Shown here piece by piece: positions 25,814-32,799 of a DNA stretch of 64,000 nucleotides. This DNA comes from Nonomuraea spiralis (lineage in GTDB: Bacteria > Actinomycetota > Actinomycetes > Streptosporangiales > Streptosporangiaceae), in the NCBI RefSeq assembly GCF_014648435.1, contig NZ_BMRC01000020.1, forward strand, positions 66,425 to 130,424, given 5' to 3'. The notes beneath the pieces were generated by a model, which worked only from the letters and a program-made list of their open reading frames with translations, did no database searches and had not been told where the DNA came from. Made by a program: the position numbers and the translations under genes. The number at the start of each line of letters is the position of its first letter. Position 1 is the first letter of the stretch.

Positions 25814-26782
25814 TCAAGGCCGAGCCGCTTCGCGTGGTGGTGCGCCGGCGGCCTGGCGTCTGCCGGCGAGGTAGATGGTGATCCCAAAGATGACCAGGGC
25901 TGCACACACCATGCCGATTGCCTGCGTGAGGCCGGTAAGGGACGATTCCCCCCACCACGACCACATCGCTGTAGCGAGAACGGGCCTCAGCGTGACGGGG
26001 AGGAAGACGGAGGCGAGAAGCACGATGCTCCTGCGCCCCAGCGGGGATCCTGCGGCCATTCCGCAAACGAGTGCTGTCAGGCCGAGCGGAACCAACTCCC
26101 ACCACAGGACCATCTTGGCCTCCAACAGCCGTATGACTGTTGTGGCTCCGAGAAAGACGGCGAACCAGATCAGGATTCTGCGTCGGCCGACCAGTTGCAC
26201 TCCGCGGAGTGGATGGGCGGTTCCCGTCAGCAGCACGGCCACGGCCACGTACGGGAGCAGGACCAGTCCGAGAGGGAGAAGCTGACCCCAGCCCCAGCCG
26301 TACATCGGAATGATCATGTCCGTGCCGAACCAGATGGTCCACGCCCAAGCCAGGCCGGCCGCGGTCCACCTGTGATCACGCCAGGCGGACACCGTGACGG
26401 CGACGTAGACCAGTAGCCCGAGTGTCTGCTCGACGACGTCCCCCGTCGAAAGCACCCCTGGCTCCGGTCCTCGCTGGACATACATCCCAATGTCTCGGAC
26501 AGTCGCGGGGAACTGCTGGATCAGCAGTACCAGCGGTCCGAGGACGGCTGCGACGCGGGCCGCGTCGCGCCACCACATCAGAGACTGCGGACTGATGGGC
26601 CGGCGTAAGCGAATGGCGGCCGCTCCACCGATCAGGTCGGCGACGTCCTGCGGATGCGGACGGCGACGGCCAGGCTCCGCCGCCGCCATGAGCACGCCGA
26701 GCATCTCCTCCTCGTGTCTGGCTCGGTGATCGCGGGGGTAGAGGCGGAGAAGCCGGCGGTAGTGGCGTTCCAGGTCGCTCAC
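25814..26782 (-). CDS. PadR-associated integral membrane protein (unknown function)
   Basis: A 322-aa protein. Residues 1-60 form a charged, helical cytoplasmic segment (SDLERHYRRLLRLYPRDHRA, HPQDVADLIGGAAAIRLR) typical of proteins encoded right after PadR genes; the rest has about seven hydrophobic helices (VLGPLVLLIQQFPATV, LLPLGLVLLPYVAVAVLLTG). I know of no function for the family; a signalling or permease-like membrane role is only a guess. The GTG start overlaps the PadR stop (GTGA), so the two are made together and presumably work together. Confidence 0.7.
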   Translation of the reverse strand: MSDLERHYRRLLRLYPRDHRARHEEEMLGVLMAAAEPGRRRPHPQDVADLIGGAAAIRLRRPISPQSLMWWRDAARVAAVLGPLVLLIQQFPATVRDIGMYVQRGPEPGVLSTGDVVEQTLGLLVYVAVTVSAWRDHRWTAAGLAWAWTIWFGTDMIIPMYGWGWGQLLPLGLVLLPYVAVAVLLTGTAHPLRGVQLVGRRRILIWFAVFLGATTVIRLLEAKMVLWWELVPLGLTALVCGMAAGSPLGRRSIVLLASVFLPVTLRPVLATAMWSWWGESSLTGLTQAIGMVCAALVIFGITIYLAGRRQAAGAPPREAARP

Positions 26783-27120
26783 GCGGTCCCTCCGATGTGG
26801 TGGGCACGCAGTCGGGTGACCGCCGTTCGTGCGTTGCGTTGAAGGCGCGCCGCCTCCGCGGTCAGGCGGCGGCCGCCGTCCTCGGTGAGCCTGTAGTAGC
26901 GGCGAAGCCGCCCGTCGACGATCTCCTCCCGGTCTTCGGCGATCAACCCCTCGGCCTGCAGCCGGTCCAGGGCGGCGTACAGGGTGCCGGCCCGCAGCCG
27001 GAGCTCACCCTCGGAAATGCGCTCGACGTCGGTGATGATGCCGTAGCCATGCTGGGGCGCGGCGGCCAGCGCGGTCAGGATGAGGAACGAAGGCTCCTGT
27101 AAGGAGCGCAACTTAGACAC
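26779..27120 (-). CDS. PadR-family transcriptional regulator
   Basis: A 113-aa winged-helix protein of the short PadR class: LQEPSFLILTALAAAPQHGY, then GIITDVERISEGELRLRAGT and LYAALDRLQAEGLI, with the wing RRYYRLTEDGGRRL. Start is GTG at 27120. It is translationally coupled to the membrane protein downstream. A near-palindrome ends only 10 bp before the start codon and probably mediates autorepression. Confidence 0.9.
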   Translation of the reverse strand: MSKLRSLQEPSFLILTALAAAPQHGYGIITDVERISEGELRLRAGTLYAALDRLQAEGLIAEDREEIVDGRLRRYYRLTEDGGRRLTAEAARLQRNARTAVTRLRAHHIGGTA

Positions 27121-27129
27121 AGCATCTTT

Positions 27130-27150
27130 ATATACCGATAGTCGGCATAT
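27130..27150. promoter_or_regulatory. Near-palindrome upstream of padR, probable auto-operator
   Basis: ATAT-a-CCGA-tag-TCGG-c-ATAT: outer four-base and inner four-base arms pair, with one mismatch between them. It is AT-rich amid GC-rich DNA and starts 10 bp from the GTG of the PadR gene, so it probably overlaps the promoter. Confidence 0.55.
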
Positions 27151-27169
27151 TGGAAGATCGAGAAGTCGC

Positions 27170-27571
27170 GGGAACGGCTTTGAACCGGTCTGTGGTGCGC
27201 TGGCTGTGCCAGATCGCGGGCCCGGACGATCGCGGCGGTGTGCGTCGGCTGCAGCCGGTAGCCCAGCCGGCTCTCGGCGCTTCTACCTCCTGCGCGATCG
27301 CGTCGGAGGGATCAGCGAGAAGATGTTGCCCCAGAACCTGCGCGACCTCGTCCGCGACGGCCTGGTGCATCGCGAGGTCGAACCCTCCGCGCCTCCCAAG
27401 GTCTCCTGTTCCCTGACGCCTCTCGGCGAAGGGCTCGCCACCTCCCTCGACGTCATCGCCGCTCAGCACCGGCATGACGCGCTCCGGAGCGAACCGGACC
27501 TGTCCCGGTGGACGAGCGATGAGGAGAAACGCTGCTGCGGAGGCTGGTGGCTTGGTTCCGCAGGGCGGTGA
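27170..27571 (+). pseudogene. HxlR-family regulator, N-terminally degraded
   Basis: The plus strand encodes RRFYLLRDRVGGISEKMLPQ, NLRDLVRDGLVHREVEPSAP and KVSCSLTPLGEGLATSLDVI, a clear second half of the HxlR winged helix (recognition helix and wing). The segment before it should read as the CPV/ARAL...WTLLIL start of the family but is scrambled among frames, so the N-terminal third is missing or frameshifted. The tail overlaps the 3' end of the convergent LysR gene. Probably inactive. Confidence 0.65.
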
Positions 27572-28433
27572 CCATCGCCTGTGCCTGGGCGAGCGGGCGC
27601 GGCCTGGTCACGGCGACGGTCGCGCGGCCGGTCCAGTGGCTGTCGGTGACGGCCACGGCTCGTACGCCGGCAGGCAGGGCCGGTAGGGCCAGGTCGGGGA
27701 TGACCGTGATGCCCAGACCTGCCGCGACCAGGCCGAGGCGTGTCGACCAACTGCGTGAGGTGTGGGCGATGTGGGGGGCGGACAGGGTCGGCCAGGCGCC
27801 GAACTGCGGCTCGCCTGGCCCTCCCTCTCCGGCGATCCAGTGCTCCTGGGCCAGGTCCTGCACGGTGATGCGGGCGTGGTCGGCGAACCGGTGCGTGTCC
27901 GGGACGGCCACCAGGAGGTTTCCTTGGAGCAGCGTGGTCTGCCGGAGTTCGTTCAGGTCGTAGTCCGGCAAGCCGTGGCCGACCCCGATGACCGCCACGT
28001 CCAGCCGGCCGGTTCGTAGCCGCCGGAGCAGGGCGGGCGTCGAGGCCTCTTCCAGAACCACGGCGAGGCCCGGATGACCGGCCGTCACCTGAGCCATCGC
28101 TCGCGGAACCAGCGCCATGGCGGCGGTGGGATAGGCGCCGATCGTCAGGCGGCCGGCGAGCCGGTCGCGCAGGCCTGCGAGTTCGTGCTCGGTCGCCGCC
28201 AGGTCGGCGAGGATCTCCGTCGCGCGCCGGATGAGCACCTGACCGGCCGGGGTGAGCGCCACCCCACGTCGGCTGCGGTCGAAGAGCGGCCCTCCAGCCG
28301 CCGTCTCCATGGCGGCGACCTGGCGGGAGACGGCCGACTGGGTGTAGCCGAGCATCTCGGCGGCCCGAGTGAACGATCCTGCGGTGGCGACCTGGTGCAC
28401 GACTCGGAGACCGGTAAGCGTGAACTCGGCCAT
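27453..28433 (-). CDS. LysR-family transcriptional regulator
   Basis: A 326-aa LysR protein: N-terminal HTH LTGLRVVHQVATAGSFTRAA, EMLGYTQSAVSRQVAAMETA, then the substrate-binding domain (GRLTIGAYPTAAMALVPRAM; GLVAAGLGITVIPDLALPAL). It is about 25 residues longer than usual, and the tail SPHRSSTGTGPVRSGARHAG overlaps the HxlR relic, so the stop was probably gained by rearrangement. The ATG at 28433 gives the standard family start. It is divergent from the SnoaL-like gene, its likely target. Confidence 0.87.
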   Translation of the reverse strand: MAEFTLTGLRVVHQVATAGSFTRAAEMLGYTQSAVSRQVAAMETAAGGPLFDRSRRGVALTPAGQVLIRRATEILADLAATEHELAGLRDRLAGRLTIGAYPTAAMALVPRAMAQVTAGHPGLAVVLEEASTPALLRRLRTGRLDVAVIGVGHGLPDYDLNELRQTTLLQGNLLVAVPDTHRFADHARITVQDLAQEHWIAGEGGPGEPQFGAWPTLSAPHIAHTSRSWSTRLGLVAAGLGITVIPDLALPALPAGVRAVAVTDSHWTGRATVAVTRPRPLAQAQAMVTALRNQATSLRSSVSPHRSSTGTGPVRSGARHAGAERR

Positions 28434-28451
28434 GGCGCAGAACCTACCATG

Positions 28452-28475
28452 CGCATTACTCATGGAATCAATGCG
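28452..28475. promoter_or_regulatory. Interrupted dyad between lysR and SnoaL-like genes
   Basis: CGCATT (28452-28457) and AATGCG (28470-28475) with a 12-base spacer, in the 88-bp intergenic space. LysR regulators bind such interrupted dyads (T-N11-A type), so this is a good candidate site for the neighbouring protein. Confidence 0.5.
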
Positions 28476-28521
28476 TAACCATCGTTGGACTACATGAAAG
28501 GAAATGGGCAGGCTGGTTGCC

Positions 28522-29004
28522 ATGACAAAGCAATTCACTCGGGAAGAACTTGTGGCACGCCTGATCCGCGCCGGTGAGCTGGAGGTGTCGGGCGAGGACC
28601 CGGCCGAGGCGGCGACGTACTTCGACACCGACAAGTTCCGCTTTCATGGGCCGGACGGCTTCGAGTCCGGCTTCGCCGGGCTCGAAGCCTACTTCGCGGC
28701 GGTACGCGAGGCGTTTGACGACCGCTCGATCCAGCGCGGCATCATCGTGGCCGAAGGCGACCACCTGGCCTGCCAGACCTGGATCGAAGGCACCTTCGTC
28801 CGCGAGTTCACCCAGTCACCGGCCGGCCCGCTGCCGCCCAACGGCGAACGTGTCGTGTTCGACCTCATCAACATCTTCCGCTTCGATGACCAGGGTCGTC
28901 TCGTCGAGGAGTGGGTACGCACGGACAATCGCAGTCTGTTGCGCCAGTTGGGCGGAGAGGAAAGCCCGCTGAACGGCCACCAGGGCAAGGCCGCCTCGGT
29001 GTAG
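28522..29004 (+). CDS. SnoaL-like / NTF2-fold protein
   Basis: A 160-aa protein with the NTF2/SnoaL pattern: a first helix, FDTDKFRFHGPDGFESGFAG, then LEAYFAAVREAFDDRSIQRG, EGDHLACQTWIEGTF and the paired strands FDLINIFRFDDQGRLVEEWV near the end. The layout with an EEWVRTD ending is like ester-cyclase/SnoaL polyketide cyclases. ATG 28522 is chosen; another in-frame ATG is at 28504. It is probably activated by the divergent LysR protein. Substrate unknown. Confidence 0.78.
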   Translation: MTKQFTREELVARLIRAGELEVSGEDPAEAATYFDTDKFRFHGPDGFESGFAGLEAYFAAVREAFDDRSIQRGIIVAEGDHLACQTWIEGTFVREFTQSPAGPLPPNGERVVFDLINIFRFDDQGRLVEEWVRTDNRSLLRQLGGEESPLNGHQGKAASV

Positions 29005-29260
29005 AACGTCATCCCTGGTCACAAGCGTGCGGGCGACCGACCGAGAGTACGCCTCGCTCTTGGACACCCGACGACGCCCTCCTTGCTGCACGAAGCTCCA
29101 GAGCCGTGACCTTCATCTGGCGTTCCTGACCGGCGTCCCGGCCCCTGGGACGGCGGTACCCCTGGCTGTACCTCTCTTCGGGGCGTAGGGGGGAATGATC
29201 AGAACGCCCGCGGCTGATGTGCTGATGAGCGTCCATCACACGCTCCCAAGGGAACACCGA

Positions 29261-30157
29261 ATGGCAGTCAACAGCCGATCGGTCGCCGAGCGCGACACGC
29301 CCCCCAAGGGTTTCATCCGCCGCCGCCCGTTACTCGCTTTCTTCGTCCTGGCCAACGCGATGAGCTGGGCCGCCTGGACGCCCTACGTCCTGTCGGCGAA
29401 CGGGCTCGGGATCCTGGACTTCACCTTCCCCACGCTGCTGGGCACCACGCAGTTCCTGGGCGTGCTCCCCGGCGCGTATCTCGGGCCCGTCTTCGCCGCC
29501 TACATCGTCACCAGAGTCACGGAAGGAAGGGAAGGCGTCCGCCGCTGGATCGGGCGGATGACCAAATGGCGGGTCAATGGGATCTGGTACCTGGTGACCG
29601 CGCTCGGCGTCCCGGCCGCCATCATCGTCACCGCGGCCTCCATGGCCGGCGAGAAGCTCACCATGCCGCCCGTCGCCGTGCTGGTGGCCTACCTACCGGG
29701 CCTGATCCTCCAAATGGTCACCACCGGGCTCGCGGAGGAGCCGGGATGGCGGGATTTCGCCCTGGACCGCATGCAACGCAGGTTCGGCCCGCTGCGCGCC
29801 ACCGCGCTCCTCGGCCCATTGTGGGGCGTCTGGCACCTGCCGCTGTTCCTGACCGAGTGGGGCGGCTGGCCGGACGTCACCTGGATGCGGGTCGGCGAGT
29901 TCATCGCCTTCTGCTGCGCGTTCAGCGTGGTCGTCACCTGGGTCTTCAACCGGACCGGGCAGAGCCTGCCGCTGGTCATGCTGCTGCACGTCAGCATCAA
30001 CAACTTCATGTCGATCGTCTACGCGGACATGTTCCCGTCCATCGCCACGCCGGCGCTGGCGTCCCGGGTCACGCTGCTGGCGGGCACCACGGCGGCGGTC
30101 CTGGTGCTCATCGCGACGCGCGGCCGGCTGGGTTACCGGCCCGCCGGGGAACCCTGA
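29261..30157 (+). CDS. CPBP-family intramembrane metalloprotease (CAAX protease-like)
   Basis: A 298-aa membrane protein with about seven helices and the three CPBP/ABI motifs: EEPGWRDFALDRMQRRFGPL (Glu-Glu and Arg), GVWHLPLFLTEW (His) and LLHVSINNFM (His/Asn). These residues bind the zinc inside the membrane. Bacterial members process membrane substrates or protect from bacteriocins. ATG 29261 is chosen because no family-like residues precede it. It stands alone. Confidence 0.88.
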   Translation: MAVNSRSVAERDTPPKGFIRRRPLLAFFVLANAMSWAAWTPYVLSANGLGILDFTFPTLLGTTQFLGVLPGAYLGPVFAAYIVTRVTEGREGVRRWIGRMTKWRVNGIWYLVTALGVPAAIIVTAASMAGEKLTMPPVAVLVAYLPGLILQMVTTGLAEEPGWRDFALDRMQRRFGPLRATALLGPLWGVWHLPLFLTEWGGWPDVTWMRVGEFIAFCCAFSVVVTWVFNRTGQSLPLVMLLHVSINNFMSIVYADMFPSIATPALASRVTLLAGTTAAVLVLIATRGRLGYRPAGEP

Positions 30158-30250
30158 GGAGGGGATGATCTGCTGTTCCTCCGGACGCCGGGCTCGCCCA
30201 CGCCACGCTCGAACACCTCGTCGGCGGCATGAGCACCGCGATCCTGGGCC

Positions 30251-30655
30251 TCAGTCGGCGACGAGCCGGACCTGGTCCGCCTGCTCGCGCTGGCGACGCA
30301 GCTCGTAGGTGCCGGGTGCGATGCCGGTGAAGGCGTGTTCCGGGTGCGCGAGGTAGGCGGTCGCGCCCTCCTCGACGGTCAGTACGCCGAGCACGAGTGT
30401 GCCGCTGGACCGGTCAGGGGTGAAGAACGCCTTGCCGTCCGCGACCAGGAGGTGGGTGTTGGCCTGGGCCTGGCCGCGGACGACCGGGACGCCGGAGACG
30501 GGGATGGGCGTACGGACCGGCTGCCTGGTGACCGGCACGACGGCGACGTCGCCCTGGAACTGCAGGCCGGACAGGACGGGAATCTCGGCCTGCCGGTCGA
30601 GGTGCTCGTCGACGTCGACGCCGAAGGCGGCGATGGCCTGTTCGATGGTGAGCAT
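30251..30655 (-). CDS. Conserved hypothetical protein next to a DUF6745 gene
   Basis: A 134-aa, probably beta-rich soluble protein I cannot assign. It starts MLTIEQAIAAFGVDVDEHLD and continues through alternating strands (SGLQFQGDVAVVPVT, SGVPVVRGQAQANTHLLVAD, GKAFFTPDRSS, LTVEEGATAYLAHPEHAFTG). No signal peptide or membrane helix is seen. The gene follows the DUF6745 gene by 21 bp in the same direction, so the two are likely an operon. Confidence 0.65.
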   Translation of the reverse strand: MLTIEQAIAAFGVDVDEHLDRQAEIPVLSGLQFQGDVAVVPVTRQPVRTPIPVSGVPVVRGQAQANTHLLVADGKAFFTPDRSSGTLVLGVLTVEEGATAYLAHPEHAFTGIAPGTYELRRQREQADQVRLVAD

Positions 30656-30676
30656 CTTCTTCGGGCTCCTCGGAGG

Positions 30677-31765
30677 TCAGGATCGGCGTTGTGCCTGGGC
30701 GTACTGGGCGGAGGTCAGACCATAGGTCCAGGCGGCGGCCTCGACGGGGTCGGCGCAGTCGGCTGGGACGGTGAGGCCGAAGCGGCGGCGGGTGCCGTCC
30801 CGTTCGACGGTGCCGTTGGTGCACAGCAGGACGCGCACGCGCTCGGGATAGACGTCCGGGGGGACATCGTGCAGGGTGAGTGTCTGGCCGGGGTTGCCGG
30901 GATCGGGTACGGCGGGCCCGACCCTGGCCAGGCGGGCCTCGACGACGAAGCGGTCCCAGCCCCGGCGTTCGATGGCGCAGCGGCGGATCTCGGCGTTGGG
31001 CTCGCGGACGATCTCGTCGGCGGTGAGGGTGTCGTCGATGACGGCCCGGGGGACAGGGGTGCCGTGCCAGAAGTGCAGCCCGAACCCGTCGGCCCAGGCG
31101 ACCGCGGGGCCGTCGGCGCGGTGCAGCCGGCTCCTCGTGGCGGTCCCCTCGCCGGGCTGTTCCCGGTGCGGCTCGTGCGGCGGGGGCGGGCAGAACAGGA
31201 CGAAGTCACGGAACGCCCACCACCACCAGGCGCCCGCGGCGGATCGGTGGCTCGCCAGGCGGGCCTCCCGTAACCTGCGGACGGCGCCGCGGATCGTGTC
31301 CTGGCGCACGTCGCCCACCGCCGCGTCCACCGCCTCCCGTACGCCCCGGTCCGTGGCCTCGGCGATCGCGGCCCACACATCGGTGGGCGTGCCGCGCGAC
31401 GCGGGGTGTCCCGTCGCGGCGATCTCGGCGTGCAGGGTGGTCGCCGCGGCCCCGTGCACCGGATCGCGCACCACGCCGTCCGCCGCGACCTGGACGGCGT
31501 CGCGCACGGCCCGCCCGATCGTCTCGCCGGCCGTGTCGTCCACCGCGCGGTAGACCGAGTCCAGGACGCGGCTGTTGCGGTGGCCGGTGGCCAGGCAGGC
31601 GGCGATGGGCGCGGCGAACGCGCCGACGAGCGGTGAGGACACCCATCCGACCCGTTCCGGGAACGGGACCCCGATCCGCTGGTAGCAGGCACGGGCGGCG
31701 AGCTCGAACGCCGCTCTTCCCTCGGCGGGACCGGCCGTCGCGCGGGCCGGAGCCGGTGCGTTCAC
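30677..31765 (-). CDS. DUF6745-domain protein
   Basis: A 362-aa protein with no membrane segments. The C-terminal half has the features I associate with DUF6745: LHRADGPAVAWADGFGLHFW, HGTPVPRAVIDDTLTADEIV, REPNAEIRRCAIERRGWDRF. The N-terminal half is alanine-rich and contains a series of short helical units (AVRDAVQVAADGVVRDPVHG; AIAEATDRGVREAVDAAVGD) reminiscent of degenerate repeats. The family has no established function and is often found with leucine-rich-repeat proteins, as here (the LRR gene is divergent). GTG start at 31765 with AGGAAGG upstream. Confidence 0.72.
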   Translation of the reverse strand: MNAPAPARATAGPAEGRAAFELAARACYQRIGVPFPERVGWVSSPLVGAFAAPIAACLATGHRNSRVLDSVYRAVDDTAGETIGRAVRDAVQVAADGVVRDPVHGAAATTLHAEIAATGHPASRGTPTDVWAAIAEATDRGVREAVDAAVGDVRQDTIRGAVRRLREARLASHRSAAGAWWWWAFRDFVLFCPPPPHEPHREQPGEGTATRSRLHRADGPAVAWADGFGLHFWHGTPVPRAVIDDTLTADEIVREPNAEIRRCAIERRGWDRFVVEARLARVGPAVPDPGNPGQTLTLHDVPPDVYPERVRVLLCTNGTVERDGTRRRFGLTVPADCADPVEAAAWTYGLTSAQYAQAQRRS

Positions 31766-31857
31766 AGTGGGGACCCTTCCTGCCGGCGATCATGCGCTCG
31801 TGACGACGGAACGCCTGCGCGCAAGGTCATGTCAGCGGTAGCTTATCGAGGCTTTGT

Positions 31858-31886
31858 CTTGACATGTCAAGCTTGATCCGTACATT
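31858..31886 (+). promoter_or_regulatory. Promoter with embedded perfect palindrome before the TIGR02996-LRR gene
   Basis: CTTGACATGTCAAG (31858-31871) is a perfect 14-bp palindrome. It contains TTGACA (31859-31864), which with TACATT (31881-31886) after 16 bases makes a good sigma-70-type promoter. Initiation would fall at about 31893, next to the ATG at 31894, so the message is likely leaderless. A regulator binding the palindrome would block the -35 box. Confidence 0.6.
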
Positions 31887-31893
31887 TGTTCGA

Positions 31894-32799
31894 ATGGAAG
31901 CCATGGTCATTGAAGACGCGTTACGGGCTCAACCTGATGACTTCGCCGCGTGGCACGCGTACAGCGACCGGCTGCTGGAGCAGGGCGACGCCAGAGGCAC
32001 GCTGATCCGCCTCGAACAGGGCCTGCCGCGCACCCGCCCCGCCGATCGGCCGGCCGTGCGGCGCGAGATCGCCGACCTCGTCGCGGAGCACGAGTCCCGA
32101 TGGGACGACGGGCTGCCGGACCAGGCGCGGGTGCTGGCCCGGCGGCACGGCTTCGCCGCGGAGGTGGCCGTCGAGTGGTCGGACGACGTCCGCGAGGTGG
32201 TGGCGCAGGTGCTGCGGACTCCGTTCGTCACCACGCTGAGAATCACGCCGGGCCCCGCCCCGGAGGACGAGGAATGGGAGGGGGACGACGAGGACTACCT
32301 GGCCGTGGACCCCGGCGAGCCGCGGCCGGGCAGCCTGGACGTGCGGGCCCTGGCCGGACTGGATCTCGGGCGGCTCACGGAGCTGGACCTCGCCTATCTG
32401 AGCATCGGCTTCAACGGCGCCGAACTCCTCGCCACGCTGTTCACCTCGGACCGGTTGCGAGCGCTTGACCTGCGGTACTGCCGCGTCGCCGACACAGGCC
32501 TGGCGGCGCTCGCGGCCTCCCCGTCCCTGGGCGGGCTGCGCCGCCTGCACCTGCAGCGCAACAAGGTGAGCGCCGAGGGCGTGCGGCACCTGCACCGGTT
32601 CACCGGGCTGGCCGAGCTGGACCTGCGCTACAACGACCTCGGCGAGGCGGGCGCGGAGGCCCTGCTCGCCGCCCCGTTCGCGACGTCACTCACCCGGCTG
32701 TGGTTGTACGACGCCGATGTGGGCCAGGACGGCGTACGGAAACTGGCACAGGCCGAGAATCTTCCGTCTGAGCTGCGGAGTTTGTGGAGGTGCGTGTGA
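31894..32799 (+). CDS. TIGR02996-domain leucine-rich-repeat protein
   Basis: A 301-aa cytosolic protein. Residues 4-45 (VIEDALRAQPDDFAAWHAYS, DRLLEQGDARG) match the repeat-companion domain TIGR02996. From about residue 135 there are four to five leucine-rich repeats (LGRLTELDLAYLSIGFNGAE, LRALDLRYCRVADTGLAALA, LRRLHLQRNKVSAEGVRHLH, LAELDLRYNDLGEAGAEALL). These folds usually bind proteins. An acidic patch (EDEEWEGDDEDY) precedes the repeats. The stop overlaps the start of the hydroxylase-like gene (GTGA), so the two are coupled. ATG 31894 is chosen because a promoter covers the earlier ATG at 31864. Confidence 0.82.
   Translation: MEAMVIEDALRAQPDDFAAWHAYSDRLLEQGDARGTLIRLEQGLPRTRPADRPAVRREIADLVAEHESRWDDGLPDQARVLARRHGFAAEVAVEWSDDVREVVAQVLRTPFVTTLRITPGPAPEDEEWEGDDEDYLAVDPGEPRPGSLDVRALAGLDLGRLTELDLAYLSIGFNGAELLATLFTSDRLRALDLRYCRVADTGLAALAASPSLGGLRRLHLQRNKVSAEGVRHLHRFTGLAELDLRYNDLGEAGAEALLAAPFATSLTRLWLYDADVGQDGVRKLAQAENLPSELRSLWRCV

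Noticed and set aside
30158..30250. A plus-strand stretch reading LAHATLEHLVGGMSTAILGL, like the end of a TetR-type or other helical protein.
   Set aside because: Too short for any assignment, with no upstream continuation; could be chance.
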